This document shows, piece by piece, positions 1-11,023 of a DNA stretch of 64,000 bases. This stretch comes from Tethya wilhelma (Eukaryota > Porifera > Demospongiae > Tethyida > Tethyidae). Position 1 is the first letter of the stretch. Every line of letters starts with the position of its first letter. The stretch is taken from the NCBI GenBank assembly GCA_964030475.1, contig CAXIPT010000019.1:313568-377567 (forward strand). Direction: 5' to 3'. The notes below the pieces were generated by a model. The model saw nothing but the letters and a program-made list of their open reading frames with translations, was not told the origin of the DNA and did no database searches. The position numbers and the translations under genes are program-made.

Positions 1-6
1 TCGGTC

Positions 7-545
7 TCAGTCTCGACCCGAAAAAGAGGGAAAACCGCGCTTCGCTAACGCTTGGAGCTTAAGCCCTAACTCCTCTATTGACTGATCCTTTTGAACGAGC
101 TGGTGGAACTCCATCCCGCGCAACTCTTTTATATCTACAGGCCTGAACTTCTCTTTCAAGGACTTGACAGTCTCACTATAGCTGGTTTTAACACTGGTGG
201 GAAGTAAGCGATACGTTTGGTAGGCGGTTTTGCTTAGAGACATCTTGAGGTGGTACCTCCGCAGCTCTTCGGACCACCCTGCGAGCTCAGCTCTCTCTTC
301 GAATTGCTCTAGCCAACGGTCAAACCCCTCCTCTAGGGCCTGATCCCCTTCTCCACTGTAAGGAGGAAGTGATGGTAAGCTCTGTGTAGACATCACCTTG
401 GTTTGAGCCTCTACCATGGCTGCTTGGTGCTTCACTAACTGAGTCAGCTGTTGCACAACACTAGTATCACTACCACTATTACTACTCTCTCGTGTAGCTT
501 CTCCAGTTACATTAGTAGTAACCGCATCAGCACTAATGGACGTTT
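7..545 (-). pseudogene. LTR retrotransposon gag fragment
   Basis: This is a piece of the gag gene of the same LTR element found at 18.7-20.1 kb and 25.5-27.1 kb. The minus-strand reading frame (456 to 7) carries the capsid-like helical region, with the motifs LPPYSGEGD, RWLEQFEERAEL and KEKFRPVDI. The preceding Ser/Thr-rich linker is visible up to about 545, where similarity stops abruptly at an unrelated sequence. The window edge cuts the other side, so zinc knuckle and pol are not visible. Gag packages element RNA in the cytoplasm. No LTR is attached to this copy here. Confidence 0.8.
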
Positions 546-1684
546 AACCAAGGGTTAAACAACGTTAACCTATAACGGATGCGCTTGCCCAGCTATTGCC
601 AGTCATGGTCGGTGGTGTGGGACGGGGTATGCCATGGGCGGAGGCATTATGCCATGTGGTTGAGATTGCCACGTGAGCATTACGCAATGCCACGAGGTCA
701 GTTGCCTTGCTAGTTGGTTTTTGCTCACAGTGATATCTGTATGCAGCATCTTCAGTTTATTCAGCCTTCTGCTTTAAAACGGCACTAAAAAGGGCAGTCG
801 AAGGCCTAAGGATAACACTGATGGCATCCGTGTAATGGTGTCAGAACACTGATTCAGAAGCCTCATGGAGCTCCATGACAATTCACCACCACCGACCAGA
901 ACTTGAGATGGTTCAGTGCTTAGCCTCAAGCCATGACTGATTCATCCCGTATGGCCCGACATTGCCAGCTCTCCAAGAGGGAATGGCCAAGCCAGTAGCC
1001 AAAACCTAGCGTTGCAAGGTGAGCGGAAGTCGCAAGGTGAGCGGAAGTTGCCAAAAATATTTAATTAATGTCGAATTAGTGATTATAAGTTGGACCTCTT
1101 AGTTACATCTTGGGGTGTGGCTTTGGTGAAATTGAGTCACCGCCGCCGTATACAGACTAGCAGTGGTTGTCTAATCAGAGTAGTGTTCAAATCAAGCAGC
1201 ATGCTGCCACTGACCGTGCTGACCGGAATGTTTGCTAGCCTATAGTGCATGTTTATAATTTATGTACACACCCCTATTTTCCTGTTAAAAAAGGGTCTGT
1301 GGGGGCAAAAGTGCACACCACTATATATAATGGGGCCGTGCTAGAGATTATGCCCTCACAGGCATGGGCAGAAATGGTACATATGAATTATTAATGAGCC
1401 TACATGCATGCATCAGGCAGTTACTAATAAGTAGTTATTTAGGTACAAAAACTGGGATACTGAATGCATATACGTTAGTCTTCAGATTGCAGAACATGAC
1501 ACTCTAGAAGAATTGGCGTCCTAAATACTGCCAATTCAACCTTAGTTCCAGGGCAACCTATAGCAAGCTCTTCAAGTCCAGGAGGCTGGCAGTTGTTCGG
1601 AAATGGCAAAATGTTGAGCATATCACAATCATGATCACACTGCAGTAAGGCTCCCGCACTTAGAACAGGAAATACTCATAATTT
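546..1684. other. Non-coding stretch, no gene seen
   Basis: No ORF or spliced coding pattern is supported. The sequence is AT-rich and unremarkable apart from a short repeated phrase, GCAAGGTGAGCGGAAG, near 1015-1045. Confidence 0.5.
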
Positions 1685-2133
1685 ATTGGAATATTTAGCT
1701 TTTGATTGCAATTATGCAAATTTGTGCCTAAAGTTATCAAACAGGAAGTTGCCAATTAGGCATGTACTTTTCTGTAGCACACATGCACGCAGCTGTAGGC
1801 ATGTCATGATCTGTACTACATTTCTAGCTAGGCTTAAGTTCCTGAAGTCTGGCCCACCCTGCCATTGTTACAATTAAGCTTGTACTTTTCTGTAGCACAG
1901 CTGCATGTCAATTCTAGCTATGCCGAAGTTAGTGAAGTTTGGCTCGCTCGGCCGAAGTTAGTGAAGTTTGGCTCGCTCGGCCATTGTTGCATTACAATTT
2001 GCCTAATAGCAAATTTGGCAGTATTTTTATGTTTATATGGCATAGGTACATATATACAACTTCTAGCCATGCTGTAGTTAGCGAAGTTTTGCTTACTCTG
2101 TCATTGTTGTATTACAAATTTGCGTATTAATGG

Positions 2134-2164
<31 letters not shown>

Positions 2165-3420
2165 TTTTTTTTTTTGCTGTACTTTAAATTAATGTATAGC
2201 ACAACTGCATATACAATTGCTGGCCATCCTGAAGCTTGTGGGGTTTTGCTTGCTCTGTCGTAATAATTATTGTTGGTTTCCAAAATTTGTGTATTAATGT
2301 ACAGAAAAATTTGCTGTACTTTTATATAGTATATGCACCTGCATTATACAATTTCTAGCCTAACTTTGCCATTATTGTATTACAAAAGTTGCGTACTAAT
2401 GAGAGGCAAATTTGGCATGTACCTTTGAGTAGCACAGCTGCAGATCACTATAATATTATTACAATTCTAGCCATGCTGAAATTAGGAACATTTTGTTTGC
2501 TCTATTATAAATTGATTGTTGTATTATACACAAATCACATAATAATAAGAGGAAAAGTTCACTTGTCTTTTAAGTAACTTGGCACAGCAGCAGGTCATCA
2601 TATCACAATTTCTAGCCATGCTTAAGTTTAACTTAATTAGTAAAGTTTGCTTGCTTTACCTTTGGCTTATTACAAATTTGTGTATTAAGAGCCCGTATAC
2701 TTCTATACGTAGTACAGCATAGAATTTCTATATCCATGCTGAAAGTAGTGACACAAGTTTCGCTTGCTCCGCCATGGTTGTATTACAAAAAATTGCGTAT
2801 TGGTGGGAGGCAAATGCGTCTTGTACTTTTAATATGTAGCACAGCTGCATGCGGGTCACCGTATCAGGTCATCGCCATGCAGGCTGAAGTTAGTGAAGTT
2901 TTACTTGCCCTGCCATCGTTGTATTGCAGAGTTGCACATTAATGGGGGGCAAATTGACTTGTACTTTATGTAGCACAGCTATACATGCAGGTCACTGTAT
3001 TGTATACAATTTCTAGCCATACTGAAGTTAGCGAAGTTTTGCTTGCTCTGTCATTGTCGTATTATATACAGAAGTGGCGTATTAAGGTAAATTTGCTGTT
3101 CTTCGAGGTAACAAAGCTGCATATACAATTCCTAGCCACGCCGAAGTTAGTGAAGTTTTGCTTGCTCTGTCATTGTTGTATTACAAATTTGCGTATTAAT
3201 GAGAGGCAAAATCTTGCTGTACTTTTACGTAGCACAGCTGCATATAATTTCTAGCCTTGTGAAGTTTGGCTTGCTCTTTCAGAATGATTATGGTTTTATT
3301 ACAAAATTTGCCTATCAATGAGAGGCAATCTTTGCTGTACGTTATATAGCACAGCTGTATTATACTTTCTAGCCATGCTGAAGTTAGTGAAGTTTTGCTT
3401 GCTTTGCCATTGTTGTATTA

Positions 3421-3494
<74 letters not shown>

Positions 3495-4270
3495 NNNNNN
3501 NNNNNNNNNNNNNNNNNNNNNNNNNNNNNNNNNNNNNNNNNNNNNNNNNNNNNNNNNNNNNNNNNNNNNNNNNNNNNNNNNNNNNNNNNNNNNNNNNNNN
3601 NNNNNNNNNNNNNNNNNNNNNNNNNNNNNNNNNNNNNNNNNNNNNNNNNNNNNNNNNNNNNNNNNNNNNNNNNNNNNNNNNNNNNNNNNNNNNNNNNNNN
3701 NNNNNNNNNNNNNNNNNNNNNNNNNNNNNNNNNNNNNNNNNNNNNNNNNNNNNNNNNNNNNNNNNNNNNNNNNNNNNNNNNNNNNNNNNNNNNNNNNNNN
3801 NNNNNNNNNNNNNNNNNNNNNNNNNNNNNNNNNNNNNNNNNNNNNNNNNNNNNNNNNNNNNNNNNNNNNNNNNNNNNNNNNNNNNNNNNNNNNNNNNNNN
3901 NNNNNNNNNNNNNNNNNNNNNNNNNNNNNNNNNNNNNNNNNNNNNNNNNNNNNNNNNNNNNNNNNNNNNNNNNNNNNNNNNNNNNNNNNNNNNNNNNNNN
4001 NNNNNNNNNNNNNNNNNNNNNNNNNNNNNNNNNNNNNNNNNNNNNNNNNNNNNNNNNNNNNNNNNNNNNNNNNNNNNNNNNNNNNNNNNNNNNNNNNNNN
4101 NNNNNNNNNNCAACTGCATGCATGTCGCAGTTTGTATTATAATTTCTAGCCGAGCTGAAGTTAGTGAAATTGCTTGCGCTGCATACATCACGTATTAATG
4201 AGGGGCAAATTAGGTTTGTGCTTCAATAATATGTAGCATAGCTGCATGTCACATTCTGTACTATATTCCT
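1685..4270 (+). repeat. Satellite array, unit about 119 bp
   Basis: The region is a diverged tandem array. Each unit contains, in order, CACAGCTGCAT, TTTCTAGCCATGCTGAAG, AGTTTTGCTTGCTCTG, ATTGTTGTATTACAAA and a TTGCGTATTAATGAGAGGC block. Where units are well kept (for example 3180, 3298 and 3418) the spacing is 117-120 bp. Poly(A) or poly(A)/poly(T) runs have expanded inside the ATTACAAA segment at 2134-2175 and 3421-3494, the latter running into the assembly gap. Short ORFs here are chance products of the repeat. Confidence 0.85.
3495..4110. other. Assembly gap (616 N)
   Basis: An unsequenced gap inside the satellite array, bordered on the left by a 74-base poly(A) run. Its length may be an estimate. 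Confidence 0.99.
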
Positions 4271-5019
4271 AGCTATGGCAAGTACAGGACACAACCACAC
4301 TAGTTGGTTGTGTCCAGCCGGTAAAATAGGTTATATACGTCAAATACAGGCAGGGTTGACAAGAAAAAGGGAGGGCTCTTCCACTCGAGTCCCCCCCCCC
4401 CTGGTAACCTTTAGATTAATTTGGGGGAGAACTAACCAATTACCCGAGGTATACTCATTATAATTAACGGGAGCAGCCACAGTCGCTGTAGCCCGTGGAG
4501 CCTCCGAAACCGCAATTAAATACTCAGAGGATAAAAGAGCAATTGTTTTCAAACGTTATATATACATCAGAGACATATAATTATAGGCGTTTGTAAATCA
4601 ATCGGGAAATTTACAAACTAATATGCTTATACACCTGATTAAATCATCACTGTCAGCTTCTGTTAGGTCATGATACAAACTGAGAAAGGAGGGAGAGTAT
4701 ATAGCTCGGCTTCATAATTATAGTTAATTCGAAGGATATCAAGGTTACATATACAATAAGTATTATAATTGTTGGGGATCCATCACTTCGTGATACAATC
4801 TACTTTATGGAGGTGATCATTTGGGGGATCCCCAACACTTCTATGACTTTGCAATATATAATAATTATTATAGTCATAACCATGCAGCACAGCCGATAAT
4901 CTGACTTACAGGCCTTGGCTGGGACTTGCGACCCAGCATAGCATAATGCCAGCTGCATCATATCAGTACAGCAGCAGTGCCAGCTGCATCATATCTACAC
5001 TGCACCAGCTAAACTTGAA
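4271..5019. other. Non-coding; short foldback at 4771-4836
   Basis: No gene is seen. A small inverted repeat, GTTGGGGATCC at 4771 against GGATCCCCAAC ending at 4836, could form a 66-bp hairpin and may be a minimal foldback element. Confidence 0.5.
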
Positions 5020-5029
5020 TTAGGCCATG

Positions 5030-5192
5030 CAGCCGCATGATACAGCAGCTAAATAATGCCAGCCACATGATACAGCAGCTAAATAATGCCAGCCACATGA
5101 GACAGCAGCTAAATAATGCCAGCCACATGAGACAGCAGCTAAATGCCAGCCGCATGATACAGCAGCTAAATAATGCCAGCCGCATGATACAG
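5030..5192 (+). repeat. 30-bp minisatellite, five units
   Basis: Five tandem copies of a unit beginning TGATACAGCAGCTAAATAAT and ending GCCAGCCACA lie at 30-bp steps (5038, 5068, 5098, 5128, 5155); the fourth unit lacks 3 bp. Because 30 is a multiple of three, the minus strand shows artificial ORFs with a 10-residue repeat. No sign of a real protein. Confidence 0.9.
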
Positions 5193-5459
5193 CTATATAA
5201 GCAACATGCAGTATAGCCAGCATCCATGTATACCCGAGGAAAGCAGCTAGGCCGCTGAACTAAATCATATAGCTGCATCTGCAAATAAGTATACTCCTCG
5301 GGTATACTCTCCCTTAGCCTTGCATGCTTAATTAATACTGACCCCAGCCCTACCACCACCGACCAAAATACAACCAGTGAGATTGTCACTGGTGAACTTA
5401 GTTTACTAGTAGGCCTGCTCACTCCTTGACAGATGTTCTCAGGAGTGTATGGGTTAAAG

Positions 5460-6060
5460 ATAGATCTATGGTAGAAATTGGCTTGAAATTTTCTGGGTGA
5501 AAGCTAAAAGTAGTTTTCTAATTTGACGATCCAATTATTTCGATTTTGACACGTCAGTGTTTTGCTTTCTTTCGTGACGATCCAGTCCTATGGTGCATGT
5601 ATGGTGCAAGCAGAGTGCACAAGCGTGCAGTGAGCTAGTTGGATCGTGGAGTGCTATTTTAAAGCAAAGTTTATGCATCGACTCCGACTCTTTCTAGGGC
5701 AAGACGAGCGTCTCTCTCAGGAGTTGTTACCTTCGGGCATCGCTGCTGTCGACGGCTCAGCTGAATCACTTTGTCTCAGTATACCTTGAAAGTCTCTTTT
5801 TTTTGTCATCAGGCGTTTCCCTAGCTATGCGTTCTCTGTATAGTTCTCTTTGCCGTGCAAGGCGTTTTCTTCATTACCTATGATCTAAAGCTGAAGCTAA
5901 ACAGACCTAGCAAATCATTGCATGCACAATCGATTTCAATATTACAACACTGCGTTCGAATAAATTGAATATACGGAAAGTATCCACCGTGTACAAACAG
6001 ACAGAAATTTTATCGTTTACAAGACTATGTGGGGCTCGCTCAGGCTCGCCCCAATTAAAA
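5460..6060 (+). repeat. Direct duplication, copy 1
   Basis: This segment recurs at 6225-6765 with small indels. Shared landmarks are TGGTAGAAATTGGCTTGAAA at the start, GACGATCCAGTCCTA, GACTCCGACTCTTTCT, GGCGTTTCCCTAGCTATGCG and, at the end, GGGGCTCGCTCAGGCTCGCC. The piece between the copies (6061-6224) contains the end motif in inverted orientation near 6140. No coding potential is supported; it is probably a short dispersed repeat inserted twice or duplicated locally. Confidence 0.75.
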
Positions 6061-6224
6061 TATTCGCGAAGGAGGAGCCTGGGAACGAGGCTAGTCCATT
6101 GCCACTTTTCGATACATATAACTAGACAGATGCAAGCATCTATGGGGCGAGCCTGAGCGCATACAGTTTGTAAGACCACAGCACTGAGATTGGGAAGACA
6201 GTACATCGATGCTAAGCATAGATA

Positions 6225-6765
6225 GTAGAAATTGGCTTGAAATTTCTGAGCGAAACCTAAAAGTAGTTTTCTAATTTGACGATCCGATTATTTCGATTTT
6301 GACAAGTCAGTGTTTTGTTTTCTTTCGCGACGATCCAGTCCTACGGCTAGATCATGCATGCATGGTGCAACTTGAGCAGAGTACGCAAGCGTGCAGTGTG
6401 CTAGCTGGATCGTAAGCCAAGTTTATGTATCGACTCCGACTCTTTCTTGAGCAAGACGAGCGTGCTGTTTCCCTCGGGCGTCGCTGCTGTTGACGACTCA
6501 ACTAAATCATTTCGTCTACACCTTGAAGTCTCTTTTCTTGGTCATCAGGCGTTTCCCTAGCTATGCGTTCTCTGTACAGTTCTCTTCGCCGTGCAAGGCA
6601 TTTTCTATGATCAACAGACTTAGCAAATCATTGCACAATCGATTTCAATATTACAACACTGCTTTCGAATAATTTGAATATACGGAAAGTGTCCACCGTG
6701 TACAAACAAACAAGCAGAAATTTTATCATTTACAAGCCTATGTGGGGCTCGCTCAGGCTCGCCCC
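6225..6765 (+). repeat. Direct duplication, copy 2
   Basis: Second copy of the unit at 5460-6060, slightly shorter through internal deletions around 6440-6490 and 6600. It ends with the same GGGGCTCGCTCAGGCTCGCC block. Confidence 0.75.
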
Positions 6766-6910
6766 AATAATTGACCTTTGACCCGCGATTAACCCTGTGA
6801 CTACGGCATTTTACTTAGAAAAATTCTGAACCATGGATGTCAAGCTCGATTGATCATGTTGATGTGCACAGGAATCTGCAGCATAGCTGAAAAGAATGGA
6901 TTGCTAATAG

Positions 6911-7225
6911 GGCAAGGGGTGGTCACGACCATACCCACTGTACTAACACCCGCGACCGGGATCAAGATGCGATCAAGGGGTCAAAGCAACAAAAATTGGC
7001 CCCATCAAGGGTCAAGAAAGCTCAACTGCTCACTTTCGATCAACGGTCAAAGGTCATTAGCTGCAAATAGCACGTTTTAGTCGGTCAAAGTTCAAATTTA
7101 TAACGATCAAAGCCTTCAAAAGTGGTGAAATCAAGGGTCAAGGCCTAAAAATTGGACGGATCAAATTTTGATCCCGGTCGCGGGTGTTAGTACAGTGGGT
7201 ATGGTCGTGACCACCCCTTGTAGGG
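6911..7225. mobile_element. MITE with GGTCAA-rich interior
   Basis: Terminal inverted repeats of about 50 bp: AAGGGGTGGTCACGACCATA begins near 6911 and its reverse complement ends near 7222, with ACACCCGCGACCGGGATCAA at the inner edge of the left arm. The interior is packed with GGTCAA or TCAAGGGTCA motifs. There is no coding capacity, so this is a non-autonomous DNA element. Related elements lie at 15990-16140 and 62965-63272. Confidence 0.75.
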
Positions 7226-7576
7226 TAAGTAAAGAATTCTGTTCTACTGCTAATGTAAGCTTACTAACTTTTTCCAAGGCCATCTGGCACAACAATGCCA
7301 CGATATACTCAAGTTTAGCTTGAGTCAGTGAGCCTCAGTGGTCTGTAGATACTGGTTTGTTTTTTTGTGGCCTACTTCACACACAGATCAGGCCTTAGGG
7401 TGCTCAGTGTCTATGTCTGAAGAAATTTTTATACTGCATAAAATTTGAAAGGAAGAGAAGAGCTTGGGCCAAATTATTCAATTTATGTAAACAACAGTAC
7501 ATCAATTTTATACCTATCACTAGGCAGCAGGGTGCATTAATTGTATATGTCTCTTTTAATCTGTGCACATGTGCAC

Positions 7577-7672
7577 NAATTAAAGTAACGACCCTTTCCG
7601 TTTCCGCGTCCATTTTCCGCATCCATTTCCGCGTCCACGTCCGTTTCCATTTTCCATTTCCGTCTTTTCCAT
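7577..7672. repeat. Degenerate TTTCCG hexamer array next to a single-N join
   Basis: Directly after the single N at 7577 the sequence becomes an imperfect array of TTTCCG, TTCCAT and TCCGCG units. It resembles the hexamer tract in the MULE termini at 34.9, 38.9 and 59.1 kb, so it may be a decayed element end, but the rest of that terminus is not recognisable here. Confidence 0.4.
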
Positions 7673-7798
7673 TGACCCATTTAGTTGTGTACCCTGAGCT
7701 GCTGCAGACTCCAAGGTTTTCTCTGAGGAAAACTGTAGAGATGGTAACAGCTTACTTTTCAGAACTACCTCAGGATTGAAAGGGCATATGCCAGCTTC

Positions 7799-8888
7799 TC
7801 AGAAGCCATTCACAATGGTTGACATTCTTGTTGACGACAGCCACGCCTCACGAAACACCAGGGCAAACTCATGTTTAGTGACTTGAAATCCTGGATTTGT
7901 TGCACAATAGGAATTGCGCGCTTTCCCCCAAGCTGTTTTTAAAGGCTTAAAGAAGCTTACGTCTGTTAAATGAGAAGAATGTGGAGGCAGACAGTACAAA
8001 AGGATCCCGGCAAAATGTAGATGTATGAATGTCGATGTGTGATGAATGACCGTCAACGAGCAAAATGACTGGACGGACAGAGACACGCTTCGCAAAATGA
8101 TTGGCAATCCATCCATAGAACAGCTCAGTCGATATCCACCCTGTTGGTGAATGACCAAAGTAAGCTCCATCCACACAGTTAAGCATGGGGTTGTACTTGA
8201 ATCTTGTCCCAGGAAATATGTGCATTGGAGGCAAAGCATCTCCTGCTGCACTGATAGCGGTGATCTGTTCTTTGGTGTCTGCAGTTATTGCATAGACATT
8301 CTTAGAATTACGAATGCTAATAACTTTGCCAGATGTAGCACAAAGAGTGAAGCCAGATTCGTCTGCATTCCGTATGTGCTCTGCTTTATTCAGTAATGAC
8401 TCTACGTCAAGGAACCCCTGAAACTCGCTAAACCAAGCACCCAGAATTTCAGGAGTACAGCACTTTGCTCTAGCCAACTGTAGTTTCTGAGGCGAACGAA
8501 GAGTGATTTGAGTATGCCGCTTTTTGAACAAAGACCACCATTTACGTCCTGGCCTACCATTCACGAAAGGATTGGGACGCCCATCTTTAGCCACAATCGC
8601 TGCAACAATATCGTATATCTGCTCACGCGTACGTCCATACCCAATTTGTCCCATGTGTACTGCATAGTCGACAATCCTTCGCTCTTCTTCAGCTGACAAG
8701 ACCGAAGCAGGACCACATCTGACACCTATCTGAAGTTTTCCTGATACGTATAGTGACAGTGTGCTCTTCGGAATGCCATACTGACGAGCTGCCATCCTCA
8801 AGGATAGTTTACAACCACGTACATCTTGAACGGCAAGTTGTAGACTGTCTTCAGTATAGCGTGAAGTAGGTTCAGGAGCAGCCACCAT
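7799..8888 (-). pseudogene. pogo/Tigger-like DDE transposase, frameshifted
   Basis: The start is placed at 8888 (MVAAPEPTSRY), directly behind a plausible 3' splice site (CTCTGCAG). The N-terminus has a Psq-type helix-turn-helix (AARQYGIPKSTLSLYVSGK), then a CENP-B-type second HTH (GRKWWSLFKKRH). The DDE domain follows: first Asp in NADESGF and second in LLVDGHSSH. Just after the second Asp, near 8020-8030, the frame shifts; the other frame (to 7799) carries on with YCLPPHSSHLTDVSFFKPLK. The usual QPL before the third catalytic Asp is absent, suggesting a 3-residue deletion. Such proteins cut and paste Tc1/mariner-superfamily elements at TA sites. The frameshift makes this copy inactive unless it is a sequencing error. 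Confidence 0.85.
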
Positions 8889-8989
8889 CTGCAGAGTGAA
8901 TAGAGGCATAAATGTTGACATAAATACACATATAAGATCTCCTAAGTACGATACAAGCTTGTTCATGGTTGTTAGTAGGAAATGTCCAA

Positions 8990-9384
8990 CAACTAGACTG
9001 AACAGTACATGATTACTTGGGGAAGGCAGCCAGAAGTTAAGCTGGCTTGTGCCCCCATTAGCACATCATAGAAAGTTACCTTCAAAATGGTACTTGAACT
9101 GTTTGCATAGGTCCAGTAGTTACCAGGTTATAGCACAGAATAGTTGACCGACCTCTTAATTAGCAGCATAAAAGAACTGTGGATAAACGAGCACTTGTGA
9201 AAATCAAGGCAATAGGCCCTGACTCCTAACCCTGCTGGTTCACTGTTGCCAACAGCCAAAGGCCACTTTGAGGTACCTTGCCTGCAGCAAAAACGCCGAG
9301 CAGCTGACACGAGAGAAAAATTGAAATGTTTTTTGTGTGTCCAATAATTAGAGCGTCCAATAATTGGTGACATTACCTTATCCA
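8990..9384. other. Non-coding stretch
   Basis: No gene is seen. A short direct repeat (GTCCAATAATT, twice near 9338-9365) occurs just before the repeat unit that begins at 9385. Confidence 0.4.
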
Positions 9385-10497
9385 CAACTTGAGATCGAGA
9401 ATTAATAATTACGTCATCATGAATAAGGCGGTTGCCTAGTTACCTGCTGTATTTGCATTACGTAATTCAATGTTTAACGGGGCGCACGCAAGTTCTAGTG
9501 TGACAAGCCTTAACTGCCCTGAGTCACCCAACCCAAAATGCTCTTCGTTCAGCAAAATTATTCCTTCTCGGACAAATCATTCACATATCTGATTCAGATA
9601 AGCCTGTACAGCACAGCATGAAAGAAAATCCAAATGTTTCTGTGATGATGAATATGTACAGTTATGATAGTGATAGTGCTACATATTATGTCTATCTGGA
9701 CGTTCAGCTCTCCTCAAAGCTTCGAAGATTCTACACACAAATGTAACAAACCACATTGCATCCGGTGCTGGTGATACTCTCAAACTGGATCATCTCCGAA
9801 ACTCAGAATCTACAGAATTAGCTGCCCTTTCATGAAAACCTAGATTTAACTTTAAGTACAAACAGCACCAATGATGAACCACAATTACCTGAGTCTGATA
9901 ATGACGAACCATATATTGTGGAGAAAATAGTTAAGAAGAGATACAATTCCCACAAAGCTCAAATTTGAGTACCTTTTTAAGTGGTTAGGGTATGCTGAGT
10001 GTGAGAATACTTGGGAGTTGATTACTAATGTTCCCAGTAATCTGTTAAACAACTTTTAACAATCCATTCTCAATACACAAAGTCATGGCATTGCTTCATC
10101 AGGTGGACAACCGAGAAGAGACGGCTTAAGAAATAGATCCACAAGATGCCTACAAGATGCCTACAAGATGCCTACATTTTAAACACGTAATACAATTATT
10201 TTTCCTATTTAGTTCATGCATCCTGTTAAAATTCCTTTAATAATTATTGACACTTACTGGAAAAACAGTCAAATAACTGAAACAAGTAATATAGCTTCAA
10301 TATACTTATAAAAGTTGACTTATTGATCATGTTCATGTTCAGATTCTGCAGATAATCCATTAGATCAATTCCAGAATCGTGTCCATGTTGAGAGAGATGG
10401 AAGTATTTCATCAAGTTGTGTGTTGCATGTGGATGATGATTCTGGTTTTGTAGCTGTGGAGTCAATGCACTGAGGCTTAGGCTCTTGTAAATGTTCA
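9385..10497. repeat. Duplicated ~1.2 kb unit, copy 1
   Basis: This segment recurs at 14097-15290 with point differences and small indels. Both begin with TCCACAACT(T/C)GAGATCGAG, continue through AAAATTATTCCTTCTCGGAC, contain the chromodomain relic, and end in the minus-strand coding segment with PFDKYG(M/L)PVKEYHN. Copy 1 is broken by the single N at 10498, on each side of which the same 37 bp is written. Confidence 0.85.
9855..10059 (+). pseudogene. Chromodomain relic, copy 1
   Basis: Reading from 9855, an acidic linker (DEPQLPESDNDEP) leads into YIVEKIVKKRYNSHKAQ. After a one-base frame slip at 9961-9966 the frame continues EYLFKWLGYAECENTWEL, then a C-terminal helix ending at a stop near 10057. 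The aromatic cage positions (Y, W, W of YIVEK, FKWLGY, NTWEL) and overall order are those of a chromodomain, which binds methylated histone H3. Such domains occur at the ends of chromovirus (Ty3/Gypsy) integrases and in host proteins; nothing alongside decides between them. The frameshift is shared with copy 2. Confidence 0.75.
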
Positions 10498-10681
10498 NGT
10501 CAATGCACTGAGGCTTAGGCTCTTGTAAATGTTCAGTGAGCCCACTGGGAATCTTAGATACATTTTTCTGATTGAATGCTCCATGATTATGATACTCCTT
10601 AACCGGCATTCCATACTTATCAAATGGACCAAACTGTATGAATAATTGAAGGGCTGAGTGGAAAAATGGGATAACTAACAT
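10244..10681 (-). pseudogene. Fragment of the unrecognised 15-kb gene
   Basis: The reading frame contains QFGPFDKYGMPVKEYHN and FNQKNVSKIPSGL, matching the last exon of the minus-strand gene at 14990-15790. The copy is interrupted by the single N at 10498 and the duplicated 37 bp around it, and lacks the upstream exons. Function unknown. Confidence 0.55.
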
Positions 10682-10723
10682 AAGTGTACTTTTGAGATAA
10701 TTGAGGTTAAAGTTACAAAGCTN

Positions 10724-11023
10724 AATAGTGGTGAACTAAGACACATGGTGGCAGGATAAAACCATAAAGCTGACTATTGTCACTTCGTATCTACTGATAA
10801 TAGATACAATGCTGATACTGAAGCTTCTAATCAAGACAATGCCCTAGCTTGTAGCTTTAGAAACAGACCCTGATAGACCTAGTAGTATTAGTTAGGCTAT
10901 GTGACCAAGGTTTCTAAGCTGTTTTAGAAACTTGAAGGGCAAGTATAGTGGCTTCAGCTGTTCTAAAACAGCTTAGAAACCGTAGGGCTCATAGTCTATC
11001 TAGCTTAGAAATTTGAAGTTACA
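10724..11023. other. Non-coding with local inverted repeats
   Basis: Follows the single N at 10723. GTTTCTAAGCTGTTTTAGAA near 10910 is repeated in inverted orientation near 10960, a potential hairpin of about 70 bp. No gene is seen. Confidence 0.5.

Noticed and set aside
3299..4198. Long ORFs across the N gap and poly(A) on both strands
   Set aside because: They are created by translating Ns and homopolymers; no real codons support them.
4771..4836. Terminator or regulatory hairpin at GTTGGGGATCC
   Set aside because: No adjacent gene; more simply a short palindrome or minimal foldback repeat.
5030..5192. Possible CRISPR array from 30-bp repeats
   Set aside because: The units are directly adjacent with no unique spacers, and the genome is eukaryotic.
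5009..5422. 137-codon minus ORF with a CGWHYLAAVS-type repeat
   Set aside because: The repeat comes from a 30-bp minisatellite whose unit is a multiple of three; other frames are open too.
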